DNA of 64,000 bases from JAKZVK01 sp965248255 (GTDB lineage: Bacteria; Acidobacteriota; Terriglobia; Bryobacterales; UBA6623): the NCBI GenBank assembly GCA_965248255.1, contig CBDFIW010000001.1, forward strand, positions 186,001 to 250,000, read 5' to 3'. Shown piece by piece: positions 33,255 through 40,711 of this stretch. The number at the start of each line of letters is the position of its first letter. The stretch's first letter is position 1. The notes beneath the pieces are model-generated. The model saw only the letters and a program-made list of their open reading frames with translations, was not told the origin of the DNA and searched no databases. The position numbers and the translations under genes are program-made.

Positions 33255-33281
33255 GAGGTTCGACCCCCACCTCCAGCACCA
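33255..33281 (+). other. tRNA 3'-end fragment, probable prophage attachment site
   Basis: The sequence ends TTCGACCCCCACCTCCAGCA plus CCA. It gives a T-loop TTCGACC, the 3' half of the T stem (CCCAC), a 7-nt acceptor strand CTCCAGC, a discriminator A and CCA. The 5' half of the T stem before the loop does not pair (AGAGG), and the upstream sequence does not fold into a tRNA. This is what an attachment site leaves at the distal end of a prophage integrated in a tRNA gene. The acceptor strand would fit a leucine-type tRNA. The intact tRNA is not in the window. Confidence 0.55.
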
Positions 33282-33376
33282 GCGTTCTTGAAACTTTCCA
33301 AAAGGCCCGGGCACCTTCATAATGGTACGGGTTAAGGGCCCACCAAACTGCCCCGAGCGGCTCCCCCGGAGAGATC

Positions 33377-34234
33377 ATGTCCAAACAACACTCTATTCCT
33401 CGCCGTGACGCCATCAAGCTGACAGCACTGGCCCTCGCTGGCGCAATCGGCGCGCCCGCGGCGTCGAAGACCTATTCCGTGAAGCGGTCCAGCGATCCGT
33501 TCCAAGGGCTCAAGCTCGGCATCACTTCCTACACGACCCGTGAGCTGAGCCTCGATGAAACGATCGCCGCTCTCAAGCGACTCGACATCGGCTACATCTC
33601 GATCAAGGATTTCCACCTAGCGATGGACAGCACGGCCGCACAGCGACAACAGGTTGGGAGGAAGGTCAAAGAGGGCGGGCTGACGTTGATGGGCTGCGGC
33701 GTAATCGGGCTCAAGAACGATGAGGCGCAGATCCGCCACGCCTTCGACTATTGCAAAGACCTGGGCTCAACGACCGCCATCATCGCGCCCACCCCCGACG
33801 CCATGCCCGCCATCGCCCGCATTCGGAGGGAGTACGACGACATCAAGGTCGCGATCCACAACCATGGCCCTGGAGACAGAAACTTCCCCTCTCCGATGGA
33901 CGCCTACCACGCCGTCAAGTCGCTCGACTCGGGGCTCGGGCTGTGTGTCGACGTGGGCCACACCTTCCGCTGGGCTGAGGATCCCGTCGCCGCATTGAAA
34001 GCTGTCAAGTCGCGGCTCTATGACGTTCACCTGAAGGATTTTGCCGAAGCCAGCGAGCGCTCGCTGCGGATCCCGGTCGGGCGCGGCCTGGTCGATATTC
34101 CGGCCATCCTTCACGAGTTGGTGGCGCAGAAATACGCCTACCACGTGGCGCTTGAATGGGAGGGAGAAGCCGACGACCCCGTGCCGGGCATGGCGGAATC
34201 GTTCGGCTTTGTGCGGGGCGTACTCAGCGGCTGA
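33377..34234 (+). CDS. Exported TIM-barrel sugar phosphate isomerase/epimerase-like protein
   Basis: This 285-aa protein has a twin-arginine-type N-terminus (IPRRDAIKLTALALAGAIGAP). The AP-endonuclease-2/xylose-isomerase-like barrel contains LKLGITSYTTRELSLDETIAALKRL, IKVAIHNHGPGDR, SGLGLCVDVGHTFRWAEDPV, YDVHLKDF and ALEWEGEADD. The His, Asp and Glu residues are those that bind metal in this family. The substrate is unknown, probably a sugar. Acidobacteria and Planctomycetes have many such exported paralogues. It is the first host gene after the prophage end. Confidence 0.85.
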   Translation: MSKQHSIPRRDAIKLTALALAGAIGAPAASKTYSVKRSSDPFQGLKLGITSYTTRELSLDETIAALKRLDIGYISIKDFHLAMDSTAAQRQQVGRKVKEGGLTLMGCGVIGLKNDEAQIRHAFDYCKDLGSTTAIIAPTPDAMPAIARIRREYDDIKVAIHNHGPGDRNFPSPMDAYHAVKSLDSGLGLCVDVGHTFRWAEDPVAALKAVKSRLYDVHLKDFAEASERSLRIPVGRGLVDIPAILHELVAQKYAYHVALEWEGEADDPVPGMAESFGFVRGVLSG

Positions 34235-34249
34235 GGCTATCGCCCCGGT

Positions 34250-35713
34250 CTATCGTTCAACCTGATAGTTCGGCGCTTCTTTGGTGATCATTACGTCGTG
34301 AACGTGAGCTTCGCGCAAGCCCGCCGGGGAGATTTTCACGAAGCGCGTCTTCTCTTGCAGATCCGCGATCTTGCAGCAGCCGCAATACCCCATTCCCGCC
34401 TTGAGCCCTCCCACCAACTGGTGGATCATGTCCCCCAATAGTCCCTTGTAGGGCACGCGGCCCTCGACTCCCTCGGGGACCAGCTTGCCACTCGGCGATT
34501 CCTCTTGCGCGTAGCGATCACTGCTGCCGCCTTCCATCGCGCCCATCGAACCCATGCCACGGTAGGTCTTGTACGTGCGTCCCTGATAGAGCACCGTCTC
34601 TCCAGGACTTTCCTCAGTTCCGGCCAACAGGCTGCCGATCATCACCGTCGCAGCACCGGCGGCGATGGCTTTCGTGATGTCGCCGGAATACTTGATGCCG
34701 CCGTCGGCGATGAGTGGGACGCCGCTTTTCTTGGCGGCTGCGGCGCATTCACTGACCGCGGTGATCTGTGGCACGCCGGCTCCTGAAATGATGCGCGTGG
34801 TGCAGATCGACCCCGGGCCGATACCGACCTTGACGCCATCTAATCCGAGCTTGATGAGATCGGATACTCCCTGTCCGGTCGCCACGTTGCCCGCTACCAG
34901 GTCGACGCCGGGCAGAGCTTTGCGGACCTCCTTCACCGCCTCGAGAACACGGCTGCTATGGGCGTGTGCCGTGTCGATCACAAGCACGTCGACTTTGCTG
35001 CGAGACAGCGCACGGGCTCGGTCCACGTAGTCGCCCGTCGCGCCGATGGCCGCGCCGACAAGCAGCCGTCCGTGAGAGTCCTTCGCGGAGTGCGGGTACT
35101 GCAGTTTCTTCTGGATGTCCTTGACGGTGATCAACCCCTTGAGCCTGTAGTCGTCGTCGACCACCAGGAGCTTCTCGATACGATGCTCGTGCAGGATTCG
35201 CTCGGCCTCCTCGAGGGTGGTTCCCACACTGACCGTGACCAGGTTGTCCTTCGTCATGACGTCGGCAATCGCCAGGTCAAAGCGGGTTTCAAAGCGCAGA
35301 TCACGATTAGTCAGGATGCCAACCAGCTTGCCGCCCTTGGTCACAGGAACACCCGAAATGCTGTAACGGCCCATCAGTTCCTGCGCCTGATAGATCTTGT
35401 CCTCCGGGGCGATCGTGATCGGATCAACAATCATGCCGCTCTCACTGCGCTTCACGCGATCGACCTCTTCGGCCTGCCGCTCGATCGGCATGTTCCGGTG
35501 AATGAAGCCCAGACCCCCTTGCCGGGCGAGGGCGATCGCCAACCGCGATTCCGTCACCGTGTCCATCGCGGCGCTGACGACAGGAATGTTCAGGCGGATG
35601 TTGCGCGTGAGCTGAGTGCTCGTGTCGGTTTCGGCGGGGAGGATCGAACTGAATGCGGGTTGGAGGAGAACATCGTCGAAGGTCAGACCTTCAACGAAGC
35701 GATCGTGGTCCAT
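34250..35713 (-). CDS. guaB: Inosine-5'-monophosphate dehydrogenase
   Basis: This 487-aa cytosolic enzyme oxidises IMP to XMP in guanine nucleotide synthesis. The start is MDHDRFVEGLTFDDVLLQPA at ATG 35713; the upstream in-frame extension is not family-like. Two CBS domains occupy about residues 95-205 (YSISGVPVTKGGKLVGILTN; HRIEKLLVVDDD). The catalytic loop is GIGPGSICTTRI with Cys304. The flap has YRGMGSMGAM, and the C-terminus has GLKAGMGYCG. Complete and of normal length. Confidence 0.97.
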   Translation of the reverse strand: MDHDRFVEGLTFDDVLLQPAFSSILPAETDTSTQLTRNIRLNIPVVSAAMDTVTESRLAIALARQGGLGFIHRNMPIERQAEEVDRVKRSESGMIVDPITIAPEDKIYQAQELMGRYSISGVPVTKGGKLVGILTNRDLRFETRFDLAIADVMTKDNLVTVSVGTTLEEAERILHEHRIEKLLVVDDDYRLKGLITVKDIQKKLQYPHSAKDSHGRLLVGAAIGATGDYVDRARALSRSKVDVLVIDTAHAHSSRVLEAVKEVRKALPGVDLVAGNVATGQGVSDLIKLGLDGVKVGIGPGSICTTRIISGAGVPQITAVSECAAAAKKSGVPLIADGGIKYSGDITKAIAAGAATVMIGSLLAGTEESPGETVLYQGRTYKTYRGMGSMGAMEGGSSDRYAQEESPSGKLVPEGVEGRVPYKGLLGDMIHQLVGGLKAGMGYCGCCKIADLQEKTRFVKISPAGLREAHVHDVMITKEAPNYQVER

Positions 35714-35748
35714 ATGCAATGATACGGATCTTCTCCGACACCTTGCAA

Positions 35749-36015
35749 GTCCCAGATCCGTACGTAAGCTAGGGGGAGTGTGTGTCGTCATGCAGTGATG
35801 ACTCGACGGGGGGAGCGGGAAGAGAGTGGATGGGTTTGGGGTTGGCTCACCCGCCGGGTGTTGAGGGTAGAAAACTTCAAAGGCAGCGGCTGGGGCTGCG
35901 GACTCGTTGGTAATGTGTGACGCCCTACCGGGCTCAGACCTGTGGTTGGATTCATCGGGTTGCGGCGTACCAGGCTTCAAGCGTTCGTCAGAATCCTTAC
36001 GTACGGATCTGGGAC
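35749..36015. repeat. 267-bp unit bounded by perfect 20-bp inverted repeats
   Basis: GTCCCAGATCCGTACGTAAG at 35749-35768 is exactly inverted at 35996-36015, with 227 bp between. The interior has no convincing gene. The layout is that of a small non-autonomous element (MITE-like). I see no clear target duplication. It lies between guaB and an IS630 copy inserted 35 bp further on. Confidence 0.6.
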
Positions 36016-36051
36016 TGCGCCAGAGCTGCTGGGGGCGTGGACGTCATCCTA

Positions 36052-37215
36052 GTGTAGTGCGTCAAGCAGATTGCACCTTATGCAGGGCGGCACGTCCGCG
36101 CTTGACTTTCTCGAGGATGTCGGAGGCGGTCGCGGTCCAGATGAAGGGCGTGGGATGCCCGTTGTGCTGGGCGATGTAGTCGTCAATGGCGGCGACGAGC
36201 TCGTCCACGCTGCGAAACACGCCGCGGCGCAGGCGCTTGACGGTGAGATCGCGAAAGAATCGCTCGACCATGTTCAGCCACGACGCCGAGGTCGGGGTGA
36301 AATGAATGTGGAAGCGCGGGTGACGATCGAGCCAACGCTTCACAGCGGCATGCTTGTGGGTGGCATAGTTGTCCACGATGAGATGAAGCTGTTTGTCCTT
36401 GGGAGTGCGGCGGTCAATTAAGCGCAGGAAGCGCAGCCATTCCTGGTGGCTGTGTCGGGGCATGCACTCGGCGATCACGCTGCCGTCAAGGCTGTTGAGC
36501 GCCGCAAACAGGGTGGTCGTGCCGTTGCGCTTGTAATCGTGGGTCATCGTTTGGCCGCGTCCCTTTTTGAGCGGCAGGCCGGGCTGGGTGCGATCGAGGG
36601 CTTGGATTTGGGACTTCTCATCGAGCGAGAGAACCAGAGCATGCTCAGGCGGATTGAGATAGAGTCCGACGATGTCGTCGAGTTTCTCGGCGAAACGCGG
36701 GTCATTGCTGAGCTTGAGGGTCTTGACGCGGTGGGGCTTGAGGCCATGGGCGCGCCAAATCCGTCCCACGGTGGAAGCGCTGACGCCGGCCGCGGCGGCC
36801 ATGGTGCGGCGGCTCCAGTGGGTGGCGTTGGACGGTTTCTCGCGGGTGGTCTTGTGGATGATCTGCTGTACTTTCTGCTTCGAGACGGCAGGTTTACGAC
36901 CGGGCCGTGGGGCGTCTTTTGCAATGCCGGCGATGCTGCTTTCGAGAAAGCGCGTGCGCCAGCGGGCCACCAACTGCCGCGAGACACCGAGCTGTGCGGC
37001 GATCTGCTTATTCTCGAGACCGTCGGCGGCCAGCAGGACAATCCTGGCTCGCAGGGCGAGACGAACGGCGACTTGGCGGCCGCGCGCGTAGCGGTCCAAC
37101 TGCTTGCATTGCGCTGTGTTCAAAGTTACTGGTTGTGCTCTTCGCATCCCATGCCTCCTGTTAATAGAGACGATGGGAAGCCAATATAAGTTACATTATT
37201 TATGGTGCACTACAC
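36052..37215 (-). mobile_element. IS630-family insertion sequence type 2, copy 1
   Basis: This 1164-bp element is flanked by TA at 36050-36051 and 37216-37217. Its outer ends share GTGTAGTGC in inverted orientation. The identical-length copy at 50739-51902 is in the opposite orientation. It lies in the intergenic space between guaB and the PPC-domain gene and breaks no recognisable gene. Confidence 0.92.
36062..37147 (-). CDS. IS630-family transposase type 2, copy 1
   Basis: This 361-aa transposase has an N-terminal helix-turn-helix (NKQIAAQLGVSRQLVARWRTR) and a second winged domain (TMAAAAGVSASTVGRIWRAHGL). The DDE core is LVLSLDEKSQIQALDRTQPG (first Asp), LHLIVDNYATHKHAAV (second Asp) and FTPTSASWLNMVERFF (Glu), typical of IS630. 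It is unbroken, unlike the two-phase transposase at 1791-2806. It differs from the copy at 50807 at two residues (VKTL versus VKTF; ALHK versus ALPK). Confidence 0.95.
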   Translation of the reverse strand: MRRAQPVTLNTAQCKQLDRYARGRQVAVRLALRARIVLLAADGLENKQIAAQLGVSRQLVARWRTRFLESSIAGIAKDAPRPGRKPAVSKQKVQQIIHKTTREKPSNATHWSRRTMAAAAGVSASTVGRIWRAHGLKPHRVKTLKLSNDPRFAEKLDDIVGLYLNPPEHALVLSLDEKSQIQALDRTQPGLPLKKGRGQTMTHDYKRNGTTTLFAALNSLDGSVIAECMPRHSHQEWLRFLRLIDRRTPKDKQLHLIVDNYATHKHAAVKRWLDRHPRFHIHFTPTSASWLNMVERFFRDLTVKRLRRGVFRSVDELVAAIDDYIAQHNGHPTPFIWTATASDILEKVKRGRAALHKVQSA

Positions 37216-37253
37216 TAGGATAGACGGCGATCCCTTCCACCCCAGGCTCACGG

Positions 37254-39431
37254 TTACCGGGAAGTTGTTTGCGGTTCTTTCGGAGCGGAGATCACCAATG
37301 CGATCGGCAACGTGGCGGCCCAGCGGCCGGCGACTTGCGCTTCTACGCTAACCTTCGCCTCGCCCGGTTCGGCGTTTTCGGCCGCGACAAGCTCGACGAC
37401 GATCTGATCCGCCTCGCGAGTCACTACGCGGTGATCGATGCCCTCTGGCGCGTTGGCAATGCGGAGTCGCGCGTCGTCGGGTATCTGCTTGGCTGCGATC
37501 TTGATTTCTTTCAGCCCACCCGCCTCGAGTCGGACGCTTTTCTCCTCGGTCGAGAGCCTGGCCTCGAAGGGCCCGATGACGTTCATGGCGATCTGGGGCA
37601 TCGGCCGGCGATGGTCGTTCCGCTTGATCACCGGGCCGATCCAGAGTGACGTGTGGGCCTGGACGACGCGGCCGCCGGGCTCCGCACGGCCGTAAATCTG
37701 AAACGGGTACACGCCTGACTTTAAGGATCCGGGCGCTTCGATGGGGAAGATCAACTGCGGGATGATGATGTTGTCGCCGTCGGCCGAGGGGCCGAAATAC
37801 TGATCGGCGCGAAACTTGCCTGAGGGCACATCGACCCCGTGCGGCAGACCCTCGACCCACACCTCGACGCCGTTTTCAAAGCCCGGCTCCCGAATCAGGA
37901 GAACACTGAGCTTGGCCGACTCCCCGCGTGAAACGGTAAAGTTTTCCGGCTGGGCCAGCAGTTGAAAGCCCGGATCCGCGCTCTCGATCTTGAGCCGGTA
38001 CTGAAACGTGGGCCCGCCCCGCCCGATGCGATCGCGCACCACGAGTTTCAACGGGCCGTCCTGCTTCGGAAGGTACACCAAACTGCTGTCGGGGTTGCCG
38101 ATCACCGTGCCTTGGCCGCTCATCACATCGTCGTGCTCGGCCACGAGGTTGTTGTCGCTGTCGAATAGCTCCAGGACCGTGTCGATGTAAGGGAGACCCA
38201 GCTGCGAGGCGAGGGTCCAAATGCGGAGCGGTGTTCCGGCCACGCCTTCAATGCGGTAGGTGTCCTCTTCGCCTTCCGAGTCCAGCGAACCGTTGACGAC
38301 CACCGCCCCTTGCCGCCAATCCGCTTGATCGCTATTTGCCTCCTCGAACTCTCGCAAGTCGGTGATCTCGATACTCAGGCCATCAGCGGCACCCTTCGGC
38401 CCCGTCGCCCAAACCCGCCAAAGGCCGGTTCGGGCATCAGGGGGCACCGCAAAGCGCGCTTCCAGACGGTCGGCCGATCGGTCGAGCACCTCCCCGTCGA
38501 TTCTTGGAAGGTCCGCGGACCGTTGGGGATCCGGCCCGATAGAAATAGGCATCGTAAAGGGGTAGGTCATGCGGTAGTATTCCGCCCCGCGGACTCGGGT
38601 CAAATAGACGGACTCAACGGAATCAAGTGCAGTTCCAACGAGAGTCATGCGCGGGTTGGTTCCTCGCGGCGCACCCAGCGGCGATGCGGCTCGAATCAGC
38701 GGCAACTGTGAAATGCGCAGCATGTAACCGCAGTTTTGTTCGCACGGAACGTTCTGGGGCCCGCGATACTGGTCGAGTTGCACGTAGTAGCGGCCGCTGT
38801 TGGCAAAGGTGTGCTCGAGGAACGGCGTCTCATCCACGTCGTTGCGGTCGTCGTTGAAGGCGACGCGCTCTCCTGCGGCGTCGAACAGAATCATTTCGCA
38901 CTCGAGGTAGGAGCCATACTCCATCGAGCGCATATCGAACGTCCAACGCTCGCCCGCGCGGGCTTCAAACACGTAGGTGTCAATGTCGACCCGCCCCTTC
39001 ATGTAGCCGTCAAGAATCTGCGATGTGAGTTCGATCGGCTGTGCTTGTTCGAGCCGGTCGTTCGGCTCGGTCTCGGCGACCGCGGGGAACTGCGTGACGT
39101 TGAATAACCGCGAGTTGGACGGCCCGTCTTGAGAGGGAAGCTGCAAGCGGTGGGGGCCCAGAGCAGCGTTCTTGGCAACTTCAATTGATCCGACCACTCG
39201 GCCCGAGCTAGCTTCTTTCGTCTCCACCCAGCGCAGGTCGGTGCTATCGAACACTACTCCGGTCACGTTCGAGAGAAACCGTCCGTGCAGCTCAACGGCG
39301 ACGGTCGTGCCCCGCAGAGCGCCAAGCGGAACGACACGATCAATCCAGGGTTGAGGAAGGTCGGAGGCGAGCAGCGGCAGGGCCGTCAACAACATCACGA
39401 CTGCTGTAGCGACGGGAAGCGTTCGGTTCAA
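37254..39431 (-). CDS. Secreted pre-peptidase C-terminal (PPC) domain protein
   Basis: This 725-aa protein has a signal peptide (TLPVATAVVMLLTALPLLA). PPC-type beta domains follow, as in VAETEPNDRLEQAQPIELTS, DIDTYVFEARAGERWTFDM and a second set around GEEDTYRIEGVAGTPLRIW. It starts at TTG 39431 overlapping the stop of the DUF1501 gene, with AAGGAG 8 nt upstream, which decides the start. It is the third gene of a DUF1549-DUF1501-PPC group. These groups are widespread in Planctomycetes and Solibacteres, and the function is not established; extracellular polymer handling is a common guess. Confidence 0.85.
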   Translation of the reverse strand: MNRTLPVATAVVMLLTALPLLASDLPQPWIDRVVPLGALRGTTVAVELHGRFLSNVTGVVFDSTDLRWVETKEASSGRVVGSIEVAKNAALGPHRLQLPSQDGPSNSRLFNVTQFPAVAETEPNDRLEQAQPIELTSQILDGYMKGRVDIDTYVFEARAGERWTFDMRSMEYGSYLECEMILFDAAGERVAFNDDRNDVDETPFLEHTFANSGRYYVQLDQYRGPQNVPCEQNCGYMLRISQLPLIRAASPLGAPRGTNPRMTLVGTALDSVESVYLTRVRGAEYYRMTYPFTMPISIGPDPQRSADLPRIDGEVLDRSADRLEARFAVPPDARTGLWRVWATGPKGAADGLSIEITDLREFEEANSDQADWRQGAVVVNGSLDSEGEEDTYRIEGVAGTPLRIWTLASQLGLPYIDTVLELFDSDNNLVAEHDDVMSGQGTVIGNPDSSLVYLPKQDGPLKLVVRDRIGRGGPTFQYRLKIESADPGFQLLAQPENFTVSRGESAKLSVLLIREPGFENGVEVWVEGLPHGVDVPSGKFRADQYFGPSADGDNIIIPQLIFPIEAPGSLKSGVYPFQIYGRAEPGGRVVQAHTSLWIGPVIKRNDHRRPMPQIAMNVIGPFEARLSTEEKSVRLEAGGLKEIKIAAKQIPDDARLRIANAPEGIDHRVVTREADQIVVELVAAENAEPGEAKVSVEAQVAGRWAATLPIALVISAPKEPQTTSR

Positions 39432-40699
39432 ACAAACAGCTCCTTGATAGGCGTGCCGTCTTTGTTGATCCTGATCGGCCGCCCATTCGCGTGATAGTCC
39501 TTGGTGTAGTCGATGCCGAGCTTCTTGAAGATGGTTGCGCCGAGGTCTTCGACCGAGACGGGCCGGTCTTTGGGCTCGCCGGCGCGCGTGTCCGAGCTGC
39601 CAATCACCTGTCCGCCGGGAATCCCCGTCCCCGCCATGACGACCGGGAACACACCCGGCCAATGGTCGCGGCCCGCCGAGTAGTTGATCTTGGGCGTTCT
39701 GCCGAACTCTCCCATCGCGATCACCAGCGTCGTGTCGAGCAGGCCCCTCTGCTCCAAATCGATCAATAGTGTCGTGAAGGCTTGGTCGAAGGTGGGATAA
39801 AGTTTCTTGTTGGTCTTCTCGTTTTCGACGTGCGTATCGTAACCGCCGTGGAAGACCGTAACTAACCGCACGCCCGACTCGATCAGCCGGCGTGCCAGCA
39901 ACGCCCCTTGGCCCGCCGTGTTTCGTCCGTAGTCGTCGCGGAGCTTCGCGGGCTCTTGGCTGATATCGAATGCCTTCTTGGCAATGGGCGACGACACCAG
40001 ATCGATCGCCTTTTGGTAGAAGTAATCCATGCTGTGGACAAGCGGCGACTTCTCCACCGCTTCCAGCTCCGCGTCGAGCGCCGCCAGCAGCCTCGCCCGT
40101 CCTTGCGCCTCTTCGAGGCCGACACCCGTGGGCAGGGTCAAGTCCTTCACGGAAAACTTCTCTTGGTTGGGATCGCCGGTAATGAACGGATCGTAGGCCG
40201 AGCCTATGAACCCCGCTTCCGCCGAGATGTCTTTGCGAGGAATCACCACGAACGGCGGCATGCCGTTGCGCGCGCCCTGTTCCTTCGCCACAACGGACCC
40301 GTAGACGGGGTGCTTCACGTCGGTCCCCGGCTTGGTACCGCTATAGATGTACTGCTTCGCCTTTTCGTGGATCGCCTGATCGGAGTGGACTGAGCGAATG
40401 AGGGCGAACTTGCTCAGTGCTTTCGCGCAGCGGGGAAGCAGTTCGCTGAAGTGTACGCCGGGAACAGCGGTCGGGATCGTGTTGAAGGTGCCGCGAATCT
40501 CAAGAGGCGCCTCGGGCTTGGGATCGAAGCCATCCAACTGGCTCATTCCGCCGCTCTGGAAAAAGATGATGCACGACACCTCGTTGCCCGCCGACGAGGC
40601 CAGCAGTGTCGGGAGATCGAGGCCAAACGCCAGCGTCCCGAGCTTGAGAAAATCTCTGCGGCTAAAGCCACGCCCGTCGAACGCTGGTCTGCTACGCAC
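39428..40699 (-). CDS. DUF1501 protein with Tat signal
   Basis: This 423-aa protein has a twin-arginine signal (GFSRRDFLKLGTLAFGLDLP). The DUF1501 domain follows: CIIFFQSGGMSQLDGFDPKP, LIRSVHSDQAIHEKAKQYIY, VFHGGYDTHVENE, LVIAMGEFGRTPKIN and RDHWPGVFPVVMAGTGIPGG. The last blocks resemble the metal-binding region of alkaline-phosphatase/sulfatase-like enzymes. It almost always pairs with DUF1549/DUF1553 proteins, as here. The exact reaction is unknown. Confidence 0.92.
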   Translation of the reverse strand: MRSRPAFDGRGFSRRDFLKLGTLAFGLDLPTLLASSAGNEVSCIIFFQSGGMSQLDGFDPKPEAPLEIRGTFNTIPTAVPGVHFSELLPRCAKALSKFALIRSVHSDQAIHEKAKQYIYSGTKPGTDVKHPVYGSVVAKEQGARNGMPPFVVIPRKDISAEAGFIGSAYDPFITGDPNQEKFSVKDLTLPTGVGLEEAQGRARLLAALDAELEAVEKSPLVHSMDYFYQKAIDLVSSPIAKKAFDISQEPAKLRDDYGRNTAGQGALLARRLIESGVRLVTVFHGGYDTHVENEKTNKKLYPTFDQAFTTLLIDLEQRGLLDTTLVIAMGEFGRTPKINYSAGRDHWPGVFPVVMAGTGIPGGQVIGSSDTRAGEPKDRPVSVEDLGATIFKKLGIDYTKDYHANGRPIRINKDGTPIKELFV

Positions 40700-40711
40700 G
40701 GTGACCTCCCG

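Larger units (their letters stand above)
8020..33281 (-). mobile_element. Defective siphophage prophage, late genes only
   Basis: A continuous leftward late operon carries HNH, small and large terminase, portal, protease, capsid, connectors, lysis, tail tube, G/GT, tape measure, tail-tip genes and collagen-like fibre genes in lambda/HK97 order. No integrase, repressor, replication or recombination gene is present. The left edge is the terminal repeat of the R-M transposon, so phage DNA beyond it has been lost or moved. The right edge is a tRNA 3'-end fragment at 33255-33281, taken as attachment-site remnant. Several genes carry single-base frameshifts. Confidence 0.85.

Noticed and set aside
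33190..33281. Complete tRNA ending at the CCA
   Set aside because: Only the 3' T-stem strand, T-loop and 3' acceptor strand fit. The 5' acceptor pairs at 5 of 7 positions and no anticodon stem forms.
32842..33417. 191-aa minus-strand frame with LVLEVGVEPLAPLS
   Set aside because: This is the usual spurious translation of the reverse strand of a tRNA 3' end; it has no start signal and spans the attachment site.
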